Source of the DNA: Annulohypoxylon bovei var. microspora
Taxonomy: Eukaryota > Ascomycota > Sordariomycetes > Xylariales > Hypoxylaceae
Reading direction: 5' to 3'
Assembly (NCBI GenBank): GCA_022836615.1
Contig: MU405408.1
Location: forward strand, 1 to 51,599
DNA: 51,599 nucleotides
Made by a program: the position numbers and the translations under genes. Each line of letters starts with the position of its first letter. Position 1 is the stretch's first letter. This document shows positions 11,072-22,200 of the stretch, piece after piece. The notes under the pieces are model-generated. The model ran no database searches and was not told the origin of the DNA. It was given only the letters and a program-made list of their open reading frames with translations.

Positions 11072-12709
11072 ATGCCTCGTCCCGTAGAAACGCTCGACAT
11101 CGCTCTCCCGACGGACCATCCGCTCAAGCGGCCGGTGTCGAATAGGAACAAGCAGACAGCCCAACGCATCTATCAGCTTTGGAATGTCTGGCCCTGGCAG
11201 CTCTTCCCCATTAACTCACCTCACCTTCCTACCATATGGACAGATAACCTACTCGACAAGCTGAAGACCATCGCCCTCTGCACCACCCTTCCACATGCTC
11301 GAGACCTTCTGGGCGCCAACGTCCCCGATGGACAGCCTCTCTCGCTCGCCGTCCTCAATGCTGTCATAGACGAGTGCAAGGAAGGATCTGACACCCCCCG
11401 AAACCCTGCCGTGAGGAGTAGGAAGAGAAGGCGGGGCCGTACTGCTGCCGAGCGGCATAGGCTGGGCGAAGACGAAGACGATCGAGGGGACATCGAATCG
11501 AGCCTAGGCCTAGACGACAATGACGAAGAGGATGAGGGGAGCATATACGAGCACGGGAACGACCAACAAGAAGCTCGATCGAGCCTACCTCTCTTCTCAC
11601 CTATTCGCCGCCTCCGAGGGCGTAGCCTCGCTGCCGGTTACGGCATGTCTACCGAACCTATAATGCAGCTTTCCAAACGTCAGAAGCGTCGTCATTACTC
11701 GTCTATGCCGCACCCCCTCGCATACATAACACCCCCGGAATCTACCCTCACCTCCGGTCCTGCTTCTAATCGTCACGTTTCCCAGCCGAACCCTACGCCT
11801 CGTTTTCGTTTCGCGGATCCCACGCAGCCCCAACCTTCGGATGGCGTGGCCGCTTACGTCGAGTCGGTCGTCGTTCGACTATCCGGCCTCTTCCAGGAGC
11901 AGCGCCGCAGCTGCGAACGGGCGGTCGAGGAGACGAGGTCGCAGCTAGGCGCGATCGATAGCCGGATGGAGTCGCTGGAGAGCCAACTATCCGCCGTGAA
12001 GAGGGATGTGGCTGAAGTGGAACGCCAAAAAGTAGACATGGAGAATACGTGTCTAGACCTACTCGCTATCGAGAAAGAAGAGGATGGACTAGCCGCGCGG
12101 CGACGAGAACTTATGGCACGGAGAACGTCGGGCTTGCGGCGGCAGACGTCGTCCTTGTCTTTGTCAGACGAGCAGTCTCAAGCTCCAACACCACCGAGCC
12201 AACCTCGCGCGTCGGATGACTTGAGAACCGATATCGATACCCTAGTGGTCGACCAGCTACAGCCACTCCGAGATCGCGAGGCGGCCCTGAAGCTTGACAT
12301 CGCTAGCGCCAAGGCTAACATAGAAGCTGCTCGAGCTAAAGTTGATGCTTCGCTCGTCGACCTAAACACTAAGTCGGACGAGCTAATAAGATGGCGTGGA
12401 TTGTCGAACGATATTCAGGACGCCCTCATTCGACGTGGCTTCGCAGAGCCTGCATTTATGTGGGAATTCGGTCAGAAGGATACGGACAGGCGCGAACGTC
12501 CCGGCACCGGCTTTACTTCGTCCGCCCCCGTCTCTCGAGCCGCTACCGCTGCTGGCGGTTTCGGTTCTCCCCCGGACCCTAATCACGACCAGGGGACGCG
12601 GACTGCCATCGGACTAGATGCCGCATCCTCTCCTGGCTCGGCCGGCACTCCTGTTCGCTCACGATCTGCTAGTCAACTCGAGGGAAGAAGAAGATATGGA
12701 TCGGTCTAA
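11072..12709 (+). CDS. Coiled-coil protein of unknown function
   Basis: A single-exon protein of 545 residues that I do not recognise. Residues 25-105 are a compact, Trp- and Leu-rich segment that could be a small folded domain. Residues 115-125 are a strongly basic cluster (RSRKRRRGRT) that could serve as a nuclear localisation signal. Residues 130-165 are very acidic. Residues 170-255 are Pro/Ser-rich and probably disordered. Residues 262-350 and 385-450 have heptad-like Leu/Glu/Arg spacing typical of coiled coil. The tail is Ser/Gly/Pro-rich. The layout would suit a nuclear structural or chromosome-associated protein, but that is inference from composition only. The start Met follows a CT-rich leader and no earlier in-frame Met is close. 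Confidence 0.75.
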   Translation: MPRPVETLDIALPTDHPLKRPVSNRNKQTAQRIYQLWNVWPWQLFPINSPHLPTIWTDNLLDKLKTIALCTTLPHARDLLGANVPDGQPLSLAVLNAVIDECKEGSDTPRNPAVRSRKRRRGRTAAERHRLGEDEDDRGDIESSLGLDDNDEEDEGSIYEHGNDQQEARSSLPLFSPIRRLRGRSLAAGYGMSTEPIMQLSKRQKRRHYSSMPHPLAYITPPESTLTSGPASNRHVSQPNPTPRFRFADPTQPQPSDGVAAYVESVVVRLSGLFQEQRRSCERAVEETRSQLGAIDSRMESLESQLSAVKRDVAEVERQKVDMENTCLDLLAIEKEEDGLAARRRELMARRTSGLRRQTSSLSLSDEQSQAPTPPSQPRASDDLRTDIDTLVVDQLQPLRDREAALKLDIASAKANIEAARAKVDASLVDLNTKSDELIRWRGLSNDIQDALIRRGFAEPAFMWEFGQKDTDRRERPGTGFTSSAPVSRAATAAGGFGSPPDPNHDQGTRTAIGLDAASSPGSAGTPVRSRSASQLEGRRRYGSV

Positions 12710-13341
12710 ACTACTTGCCTATGCCATAAGAAATATCCACCGCGACCCGGACCCATTATATGTCCAAGCGCGAATCATGTCTGTACTCTTCTACCCAGAC
12801 ATGAAGCCGAAGATGTTTCCGCTTCTTGGGATGATGGCTAGTAGTTGTCGAGAAGTCACGAGCCTCCTTTCAGGCTAGCCTTCTTCTGCTATATCTTGAG
12901 CTACTATTTAGCCCGTTGTATTAGTACTATGGTTGATATGATCTCTTCTGTCTACTTCGCATAGTCTAACGACGCAAGTTAGCATATACCGAAGTATTTA
13001 AACTAATAGAATATTTAACTTCTGGAAATAAAACAGGCGGTTCGGATCTCAGGGGAAAGCATCTTAGCGTAGATTTCATGTTTAGGAAGTACTTACCTAG
13101 GTGCTCAGTCCAAACACTATGTACCACTTCATATTAGAATAGAGCAGACGTTGATCTTTTCTGTACATGCCCCATGTGTCACCCGCATCTCGCTATGTAG
13201 CATCGGAGTGTGTTATGTAGGTACTTACTTAGCCGCCGTCGTATTTAAGGCGCTTCCAGTCTATACAAGACATCATACGGATGTGCCGGTCTACTCACCA
13301 CACCTGGGGTTTCAATTTACCGCCCCGAAGCGTCGTTTCTA
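12710..13341. other. Intergenic region
   Basis: Short overlapping ORFs without domain signal. A TACCTAGGT motif lies at 13093-13102. No gene supported. Confidence 0.45.
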
Positions 13342-13616
13342 TTATCCGTAGGCCATCTCTAGCTTGAAGACGTCGCTGGACGTCTTGGGAAAGTCGTATC
13401 CGCGATCGTGCGAGACGATATGAGCAGTATCCCTAGCCGGCCCAAATAGGGGTCTGCCGAAATCCCCATCGTTCTTGGTAACTCGTTCGACACTGCGCGG
13501 GTCGCAAGTATCAAGCTTATACGGTGGGAAGCGATCCCCATTCCCTTCCGGTGGTTGTTCAACGGGAAAGCCGCAGCGTACCGGATATAGATCGTCATAG
13601 GATCCATATCCTCTAC
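13342..13616 (-). pseudogene. Possible terminal exon or gene fragment, unknown protein
   Basis: On the minus strand one frame stays open for 90 codons from a splice-acceptor-like site (CTAAC branch-like sequences, then ATTAG at 13617-13621) to a TAA at 13342. The peptide (GRGYGSYDDLYPVRC ... FKLEMAYG) is rich in Asp, Pro and Gly and looks protein-like, but I do not recognise it. A GTATGG donor about 66 bp upstream would be usable, yet the sequence before it has a TAG five codons away in the required phase, so no 5' exon can be joined. It may be a decayed gene, or an exon whose partner I cannot find. Confidence 0.35.
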
Positions 13617-14606
13617 CTAATGAATAGGGAGGAGAAGGCGTTAGAGACCTCGTTAGAAATCATCCTCGGCCTCTAAGGTCCATACCTAAGTAGTCGATCT
13701 AATCATCGACCGGATAAACATTGGAGTATGTCATGTAGCGAAAGGTGCTGTTGCCGAATTTTCTTTTGGAATCAAACGCTACGATTCCTTAGCTGCTGCG
13801 CCTATTTGACGAAGCTAGCCCTTCGCTATAATAAGCCGAAGCTTAGCGCTAAGTTCTTTAACCCTAACGAGCATCACTTTTCGCTTGCAGACTTTGGTAA
13901 GCTTTACTTTTTCGGGCTCGCCTTTCACAGTTTCTTCCTCGTTCTTGCTTCTTTTCATAGCTTCGGTGCCACACCAACGTAGCTAGCTAGGGCCGTCAGA
14001 TCCCGACTCGTCGGGGTTGTTGATGCGTCTCCTCTTCGGTTGCCGCCGATGTCGGGACGCTGCGGATCCCGCATCCTCCTTCCCACTCATACGACGGCAG
14101 GCCTGGTCGCGCCGAGACGCCATGAAGCTCGCATTCTCTAGATATGAGGATGTTGGGTGTCAAGGAAGGGAAAAGATGCAAAATGAAAGATGGTCGAGAT
14201 TGAGATAGAGCTATTGGTGTTGGAGTAACCCCTCACAGTGCGGATAATAATTTCCCACAATGTATGTCCCAATAGGAAAGTGCGATATTCTTTAGGATCG
14301 GATTCCCTAGGTGGAACGGCTTTAGGATAGAAAAATGTGGGTAAAGATGTATCTTGTATTAAAGGGAGAAAGGTTGGAAGAGTCTCAGTCATAGCGGGAT
14401 CATTTATGCACTTGATAGTGCGTGTATACAGTTCAAAGAATTCTATATTATCTATCCTTTCTCTCACTCATTAAGGTAACTCATACATATCATAGCCGGT
14501 AATTAGTGCTAATTAGATAATCAGGGGATAGCTTTTTAAACGTGTGAGACACCGTATACGCACATTGTCTCCATCTAGGTACGATCTTAAATACGTGCAT
14601 GGATAG
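13617..14606. other. Unassigned region with unrecognised ORFs
   Basis: Includes an open minus-strand stretch at 14138-14467 (109 codons, motif KEYRTFLLGHTLWEII) with no family I can name, and a plus-strand ORF at 13728-13982 in a CGAAGC/GCTTCG-rich palindromic stretch. Neither has supporting features. Confidence 0.35.
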
Positions 14607-14608
14607 TA

Positions 14609-15091
14609 GGGGTCTGCAAAATACGTATTTTGAATCAAAATACAGTATTTAAATGCAATACATGCATTATATCATTATATATATATAAACTATGTATTTT
14701 AACTTGTATAACCACATATAATAGATTTTACACCACCACCACTACCACCACTACGTTATATTTATTAGATAATATTATTTACTTTCTTTTTTATATAACG
14801 TTTATTATTTGTTTTATTTATTATTATTTATATCTTTTTTTTAATGTAATTAAATTAATGTAAAAGATTTAAAACTTAAATTAATTGAAATGGTGGTTAA
14901 AATGGTGGTTGAAATAATCGAATAAAAAATGTTCTTTTAAGTATATATCTCCTAAAATATTGCATACCTACCGATATATATGTGGGGCCGGGTGGTTTTT
15001 CCGACCCGCTATACGTATAGTGAATCATTATACGGTATTATACAATATAAAATACGTATATACAAAATACGTATTTTGAAATGCAGAACCC
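14609..15091. mobile_element. MITE-like element with palindromic ends
   Basis: A 483-bp A+T-rich, non-coding segment. The left end starts GGGGTCTGCA and the right end, read on the other strand, starts GGGTTCTGCA. Just inside each end lies the same perfect 16-bp palindrome CAAAATACGTATTTTG, at about 14616-14633 and 15063-15078; a 4-bp indel separates the alignment of the two ends. Both outer ends abut TA (14607-14608 and 15092-15093), consistent with TA target duplication as in Tc1/mariner-type elements. Inside are a (CCACCA)-type microsatellite near 14732-14752 and further TACGTA palindromes. No transposase is encoded. The 8-bp flanks do not match, so a hAT-type duplication is not seen. Confidence 0.65.
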
Positions 15092-15093
15092 TA

Positions 15094-15747
15094 TGCCTAC
15101 CAGGTACCCAAGAGGTAAGTATCGGTGCTACACAGCCACAACACCATATATTATCACGAAGGTTATTGAACTTCACCGCAGGTTGGATTAAGGTTATCGA
15201 GATCTATTTGACAGGAAAATCGGTTCGGGAAATTGAAAGGTTAGGCGGGTACCTTAGCCCTTGGATTCCTATCCTGGCCACACATATTGATCTTCGGCTT
15301 TACTTTGTTGCACCATTCCGTAATGGGCGACCCGAAAGTTCTCCTGCCTGATTCTTCTCCGAATTGATCTTCGGCGCAGGACGCAATCTTGGTTCGGACA
15401 TGTAAGCCGCGCTTGTTTCTGCGAAGATGAGATTCTGGGCCTGTCCATTTCCTCAAAATAGGGATCCAAAATACCCTCGCTCGCCTCGGCTGACAAAGCT
15501 ACGCTCGTGGCCTTACTCATTGCGAAAACCTTGCTGATTGATCAATATTGCGGCGCGGTCATCCTTCGCTTACTTCCGATGCCGTCGCCTCATGTAGAAG
15601 GGAACCAGCCTTGAATCGTAGCTACGTTACGATGGGGAAGTGCGATGGCTCATATAAATACGGCCTCAGACTCCTGGTCGTTTCTTATGACGTGATGAGA
15701 TCTTGTCGCTACCCGAAAGAGCAAATCTACAGAGTAATTACTGCACC
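15094..15747. other. Intergenic region and promoter of the wall-protein gene
   Basis: Minus-strand ORFs at 15241-15520 are unrecognised and probably chance. A TATA-like TATAAATA lies at about 15653-15661, some 90 bp before the likely start codon of the downstream secreted protein. Confidence 0.45.
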
Positions 15748-16794
15748 ATGATGTTTCGCCGTGCTATTTCCATCCTTGCCGTCTCCGGCTCGCTTGCTCG
15801 GGCTTCCACGGGCACCAGCTACTCGTTCAAGACTGAGGGCGCATGTACGACATTGTCGGGGAGTGGCGGTACTGTTCCTCTCTCCCTTCCTACCTCTACG
15901 ACGACGAGCACCGTATCGTCGATTATCACCACCGATGAGGTGACGGTTCCGTCGACCGTTAAGGTCACGACCGACCCTGTTACAACAACGGTACTTACAT
16001 CAACCTCTTGGACATATACCGAATCCACGACGACGATTCCAACTTTCACCTCCTGGCAAGGGGCTCAGTCCATCGTCGCCACCGCGACTTGGCCTACTAC
16101 GGTGTGCACCAACGACGTTACTCCTTCGACCGTCACGGAGTACAGCGGCAGCTACACGCCTATATCTGGCCAGGTCACCACGATGCCGACTACTTATCCC
16201 TCGCAGGTCATTTGTGCCACCGGGGTGACGTGGTTTACCATCCTCCATCCCACGGCGACATCTGGCGTGACTACTCAAACAGTCACGCCGACGAGCACCG
16301 TACTTGCTCCTACTACGACCATCACATCCACTTACTTCTTTTCTTCCACGGTTTACGCGACAACGCTTACGAAAACAACTACCACTTACCGTCTAGCCAC
16401 CAGCATCGCTACCACCAGCACGGCATGCGAGGCCACGACCACGACCACGTTCGCAGCCAAGTGCGCGCCGACGAACGTGATCGCGGGCGTCGGTGACTAC
16501 GGGCTCGTGTCCGGCAAGTACGCGGCGAACACTACGGTGATCTACATTCCGGACGAGACGTACAACGATCCCAGCCTCTGCTGCCAGCTGTGCCAAGATA
16601 ACGAAGGGTGCGCCGGCATGATGGCAGGAATCTCGGGTTTCTGTGGTCTACTATATGTCGGCGCCCCGAACGGAGGTCCCTCCTGCGACTTCGTGTTCTC
16701 GTATCAGACTCAGACCAATGTGTTCCCGTTACAGGGTCTTTGGGTGCAGTCGGGTTGCGGAGAAATCGATTACACCGGAGGTGATGGAGTGTGA
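15748..16794 (+). CDS. Secreted Thr/Ser-rich cell-wall-type protein with a Cys-rich C-terminal domain
   Basis: 348 residues from the double Met at 15748; the frame is open back to 15703 but the upstream part precedes the signal peptide and follows the TATA box too closely. Residues 1-20 (MMFRRAISILAVSGSLARAS) are a signal peptide. Residues 25-230 are extremely rich in Thr, Ser and Val with repeated TTT and TST runs, as in O-mannosylated wall proteins. The last 110 residues carry clustered cysteines (SLCCQLCQDNEGCAG ... GFCG ... SCDF ... SGCGE), resembling a PAN/apple-like fold in which Cys pairs bind carbohydrate or protein. No GPI signal is evident at the C-terminus. The role is probably structural or adhesive at the cell surface, which is inference. 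Confidence 0.8.
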   Translation: MMFRRAISILAVSGSLARASTGTSYSFKTEGACTTLSGSGGTVPLSLPTSTTTSTVSSIITTDEVTVPSTVKVTTDPVTTTVLTSTSWTYTESTTTIPTFTSWQGAQSIVATATWPTTVCTNDVTPSTVTEYSGSYTPISGQVTTMPTTYPSQVICATGVTWFTILHPTATSGVTTQTVTPTSTVLAPTTTITSTYFFSSTVYATTLTKTTTTYRLATSIATTSTACEATTTTTFAAKCAPTNVIAGVGDYGLVSGKYAANTTVIYIPDETYNDPSLCCQLCQDNEGCAGMMAGISGFCGLLYVGAPNGGPSCDFVFSYQTQTNVFPLQGLWVQSGCGEIDYTGGDGV

Positions 16795-19520
16795 AGCTGC
16801 ACATAGTTTCAACGCGTTCATGGCTAAGAACCAAATTTGATTATCGGGTTTACTAGGACAGCAAGCCTTACGCTCAAGTGATTATGATAATACGATTGCT
16901 AATGAATTATCTGCATTTACGTAACTTGTGTATAGCTGACATGATGTGAACATTACCTATTTGTGGGGTATCAACTTCGAAGGATTCATTTAATCTCCGA
17001 AGGAGTGGAATGTTGCAATGGATGTATGTGAATATTCGGTAGCGATCATTTTGTTTATTTGACAGGAATCTAGACTCCTTCCGTCTGCCTGCTTACCTAG
17101 GTAGTGACGAATGGATGAGCATGTAGAAGGTAAACATCATATTCTAGAACACTTCTTACAATAATCCACCTACATATGTGTGTCAGATATTGGTATATTA
17201 GGTATTCCTAATGATTAACTTGATTTAAAGGAATCATAAGCTACAGATGCAAGTTATAAACCATCTGCTGACCCCGACCACCTCCATCGGGCCAGGACGA
17301 TCCCGAATTCAGGATGGCGCCAGCAATGCCCTTAGAAGAGTAAGCTACTGCCAAAAAACAAAGACCTCAAGTTTCCTCGAATGGCGATTTAAGCGAGGTT
17401 CGGTGCCTTAATACAATGGTTAACCTAGGACTTGAACGGGGAATAGAGGTAGCGATGCGGCTTTAGTTTCTCCGTTTATTCTTAACAGTTTAGAGTCTAA
17501 CATTTACGGTGCGATAGTTCTCTACCTACCTAAATCCCTTCAATGAACAGTAAGGTTTAAGAGCCGCATAAAATACGTAACGCGGCGTTCCGTTGAAGAT
17601 GTAGCATGCGCTTTGTCATACATCCTAAGCTGAGATTTCGTTTGTATTAGCTCCATGTAAACTCACTAATTGGGGATGACTTAGTCGGTCAGCCGGATCT
17701 GAACAGAATGAGTAGGTAGGTATTCATAGTGTAATAAAGATATCCTATAATCTAATGAATTGTTGCTCAAGATAGGATTCCAGTCTTCGTTCGCCATCCG
17801 AGGTGAGGCTAACTGCGAGGTGGGGGTTATAAATAAATGGTTAGGGTTAGGGTTGTTACTGTAAGTATAACTCTAACCCTAAGCGGATTTGTAATCAGAA
17901 AAGGGGCTAATGGCCCAATCCAGGTGTACATAATGTCCTCATAGTTAAAGCAAGCGAGTCGCAATATCTATCTAAACGTTAGGTTTAGCAGTTGAAAGTC
18001 TACCGCATAGTTATATTTTAATATTAGGTATATCGACGAGTCAAGCTGAGTCGTGTGCCTCCGTGGTAGACTCAAAGATCTTAAGCATGCGATCCTAGAT
18101 AACCTTCAGCTTGTCAGTATCCGTTTCAACGGAGTTGACAGGCGTCATAAACGATGGGTCGATCTTGAATTGCCTTTCGAGATCGATCCTCGGCGAAAAC
18201 TTTCACGGCTTAATGCATCGCAGGTGTTGTAATGGTAGGTGTTCAACGTATCGCATCGTAGCCTCTCTAAACACAGTTGCGACGGCCTAGGCGTACCCAG
18301 ATCCCTAGATAAGTAGATAGCGAAGCTAGCGAGATATTCTATCATCAACTCTCACAGCCTATTCTATCAACATTGTCGTTATCTGAGATGCCTCTCAAAG
18401 TTGAGGTTCTAGTATATGGCTTCGTAGATCGAGTCGCTTGTCAAATTATCATTGAGAACTTTTCTCGACCATGCCTCTTCGGTGTACTCTTGGTTCAACA
18501 TCGCTTTCGGTGGGATCGAACTTGTCATTTCCTAGATGCTGAAGTGTGGACTATGTCAATTCCCTGCCTTAGTGCCGGGCAGCCCATAGGTGCCGACATT
18601 GACCTCGGTATATCCTAAAGTTACCTAACCAAACCAATGCTGCGATCGATTGACGGACTCATGTGTTCAGAATAAGGCCTGATCTGTGCTCTTGGCTATT
18701 ACTTGGCTTCGAGGTAATACGATATCTTCGAGAAGACTAGGTAGACGGCCGATAGTCTTGCAGAAACTCGTTCGCGATAACAAAGAATTTGCTAGAATCG
18801 TTTAGGATTTGGAATTCTGGTGATATCAGTGGAATGATCTAGCCAGGGTCGGAACGTAAAATCCGATTTGGAATACGTTACAATCAAGCCCGAGCTAACA
18901 TTGTCGGCTCCGGTAGATCCAGTTATTGCTTCATAAGGCTGTTATAGATTCCACGTGTGGATTGGATATATGGTGCTTCGGCCCTATTTACCCCCACGAC
19001 TAGACATGTTCCCCCAAATAATTTCTTCTGAGTCTGATTGGAAACGTCGTCGCCCGATGACCCTCGCTTCAAATTGTCCCGATGACGTAGCAGGGTTGCT
19101 CGACGATTATCTTGTGTCGTGAATACTTCCGAGCCTAATTCGCCGCGTGCTCTTTAGTGTAGATGGTGATGCCAGATCTCAGAATAACTTTGAGATGCAG
19201 TCAGTGTTTCACTCGATGCCGAGTCAATATAGAGAATTGCCAATATAAGAAATGCGGGGGCGGTCCTCCCGAGTTGGACCTTCGATGCCCGCCTAAATTG
19301 GACAAGGCGGAAAAATGTCGACGGCCTAATGAGATATGACGATCCTATAATCTATCGAGAATCCGTTCTGGGTGGCCGGCTGTCGGCAAATCTTCGAGGC
19401 AGGGGTAGACCTAGACGTCGCAACAATACATATGTGCGGCCTGAGAGGACCGCACTGCTCGCTCAGACAACTCTGTCGTCGTCGGAACACATCGTTGACT
19501 ACTATCACCAAATTACGAAG
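16795..19520. other. Long intergenic region with telomere-like repeats
   Basis: About 2.7 kb with no supported gene. TTAGGG repeats lie at 17841-17852 and an inverted CTAACCCTAA at about 17872-17882. TAGG-type motifs occur at 17091-17104 and about 17710-17720. Minus-strand frames between about 18145 and 18610 give short protein-like pieces separated by stops and may be an old gene relic, but nothing can be named. Confidence 0.4.
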
Positions 19521-20735
19521 ATGAAGTGGCTCTCTCTCACTTTGGCGCTAGCCGTGCCTTCCCAGGCCGCGCTTCGATTCGGATGCTCGTCTCTGACCAT
19601 CCAACGTCTCGATCCCCTCGTAGAGCCCGGTACGGTTCCCTCGGCTCATCTTCACCAGATCGTCGGTGGCAATGCCTTCAACGCGTCCATGGACCCTGCG
19701 GCTGGCGACCTCGGCGACAAAGGTACCTGCACCACGTGTACCTTCTCCGAAGACTTCTCCAACTACTGGACCGCTGTCATGTTCTTCAAGCATCCGAACG
19801 GAACGTACAAGCGCGTGCCAATTATGCAGAACACTGCCCTCCCCGACGGTATCAACGGCGGTATGACGATTTACTACACCCAGCAAGACTTCTCGTCGAA
19901 CGGTAACCAGGAGATCACCGCCTTCAAGCCCGTAAGTATATCGAGTTGCTTGCGCGAGAATAAGACATTAACGACGTAAGGGTTTCCGTATGACCGTCGG
20001 AACCCCGACTGCCACCTCCAAATACGGGCCCGGCCTCAAATTCGTTTGCCTGCAAAACAAGGGAACTCGATTCCCCGAGCTCGACGACTTCCCGACGAAG
20101 CAGTGCACCGGGGGTATAATGACCGTACATCACTTCCCCGCGTAGGTAGCCCTTCCTACGGTCTTGTTCTCATCTTCTAATCGTGCCTAGATGCTGGGAT
20201 GGCAAGAACCTCGATAGCCCTGACCACCAAGCTCACATGTACAACACGGTGAAAGACGCGTTCCAGAACTCCGGACCTTGTCCTGCATCGCACCCGTAAG
20301 TTTGACCCAACAAGAAGTATCTTATTCAAATGATCATTATAATAATCTGAAATGAATTTAAAAGCGTTCGAGTTCCCCAGGTTGCCTACGAGACCCTGTG
20401 GGACACGACGGAGTTCAACAGCATGTGGCCCACGGACGGCTCGCAGCCCTTCACCCTGAGCTACGGCGACAACAAGGGCTACGGTACCCACGCCGACTAC
20501 GTATTCGGCTGGAACGGCGACTCTCTGCAGCGCGCCATGGACTCTTCGTGCATGTTCCAGGCCTGCGAGAACGGAAACCCTCTCAAGTCGCAGGGCGTGG
20601 CCCAGATGAACGAATGCGGAGTCGAGAAGACGGTCGACGAGAACATCGACGGATGTGAGTAGCCCCGTGCCATCGTAGAACAGACTCAAACTGATACCCA
20701 ATGATTTAGGGCTCACCGCGCTCCCCGGTATGTAG
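19521..20735 (+). CDS. Secreted DUF1996-domain protein
   Basis: Five exons: 19521-19931, 19981-20141, 20191-20295, 20365-20654 and 20710-20735, with introns of 49, 49, 69 and 55 bp. The phases agree at every junction and give 330 residues. MKWLSLTLALAVPSQA is a signal peptide. The mature part starts with the family hallmark LRFGCSSLTIQRLDPLVEPG and continues with HLHQIVGGNAFN, CTTCTFSEDFSNYWTA, GGMTIYYTQ, GFRMTVG and CWDGKNLDSPDHQAHM, all typical of the fungal DUF1996 family. The biochemical role of the family is not established; some members are secreted and wall-associated. The last exon is very short and its GGTATGT end could itself be a splice donor, so the C-terminus may be longer. The start is the Met directly before the leader, not the upstream in-frame Met at 19329. 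Confidence 0.9.
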
Positions 20736-22200
20736 ACGACATGATTTTTTTGGGAAGAGTTAGATGGAAAGAAGGTTGATCGGATCGTTGTTCGAAAATT
20801 TTCTTGTTCCAACCTGTCGGCGCTCGTGCTCCTCGTTAGCCTAAGACTGCGATATACCAACGCTGGCAGGAGCGTGTTTTATTTTAGGGGCCATGTAGGC
20901 GGAGTCTAATAGAGCGGCGATAGCTATCCTTCAATAGAGCTTAGCTTTCAAGTATTGAATAAAGTCCTTTAGCTGATTTAGAAATGTTCGAATGTTTGTA
21001 ATTTTCGCGATTTAGGTGCTTGAGAAACATGGGAACCTGGAAGACGTAGAATTATGGATCCCTTTAATTAGCATCCTAAGCCTGCAGCCCCGCTAATCGA
21101 GTAATAGTAGCCCCTATCTAGGACCCATTACAGTGAGGGGTAAAATTTACCTGAGCACCTGGGCAACCTCGAGAATCCTATTTTGCTTCCTTGTCACTCG
21201 ACGATATCTTTGTCAATAAATGTCGCAGAACTTTATAATGAATGTATCCGCATATAAATTTACTTTAGCTACATTCTGTTCACCAAAACACCTTTTCAAA
21301 TCTCAAAGATGTGAAAGCTATTGCAAGATTAAGTGGGTATAAGATAGATCTCCTACATGTATCGCGGTTTTTGTATTGGGGACTCATTAAGGATCACTTT
21401 ACTTTTATTTTATCCAGCGATAGCCTTTTCATTTTTAGAATTTTAGAGATTTTCCTGGAGAGAGAAGTTTTCGCAATGAAGTAAAGTCAAATTGCATACG
21501 AAAAAAATCAACTATACGTTTTTACGATTTTCATTGATGAAGATATCATCTAGTAACAACTTGGTAGAGTTTTGGTGTAAAATATTTCCAACTGTTGCAT
21601 CCACAAAAACCCATTTCTAATTGGCTGCATATTCCCATAGCCCCTAAAGAGCACTATACAGCTATGGGCTAGTAGGGCTTGGGCTACCTAGTTACTTAGG
21701 GGATGCCGATATAGCATACAACGTACCACGTATAGGTAAAGGCATTCTTCTAGTGTATCCATCGATCATTGCCAGATTATCAGCGTAGAGTTCCATTTCA
21801 TACTATTAACTAGAGCACTCATTGTAGACGCAACGCGTTTTAATTGACGAACTAGCTGTGCTACTTCTTCTCAGACCGATCCCTTCCAAACGATCGACCT
21901 TGACGTCGAGGGTCTTGAGACTTAGGATCCCCGTTTAGACCTGATAGTTAAGGTTGATAGGCAACTATGAGACTAATTGTTAGTAATAGGAAGCAGTCGA
22001 ATAAAAAGAAATAAGAAACGAGCCGGCCAACCCCGGAATGAACATTTCCAACTAGGTAATAGTTACTTAACTTCTACGTTAACTGCACTTCAAAACAGGT
22101 ATCCGAAGATAGAAAAATGTAAAACTAACCAAGGTTATGAATGGGTAGCGCCTCCTTATTTTCCCTGTTTCTATCTGACAGCGAGGCCGAAGGTGACTGG
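20736..22200. other. Intergenic region
   Basis: About 1.5 kb with no gene, repeat or RNA signal recognised. Confidence 0.5.

Noticed and set aside
14630..14863. 77-codon ORF rich in Tyr, Ile and Thr
   Set aside because: It lies within the A+T-rich MITE-like element and its composition simply follows the base content.
14599..15101. hAT-type element with 8-bp target duplication
   Set aside because: The 8 bp on each side do not match; TA flanks fit better.
18145..18618. Possible gene on either strand
   Set aside because: Pieces are broken by stops, no splice model joins them, and no family is recognised; kept only as a note in the intergenic entry.
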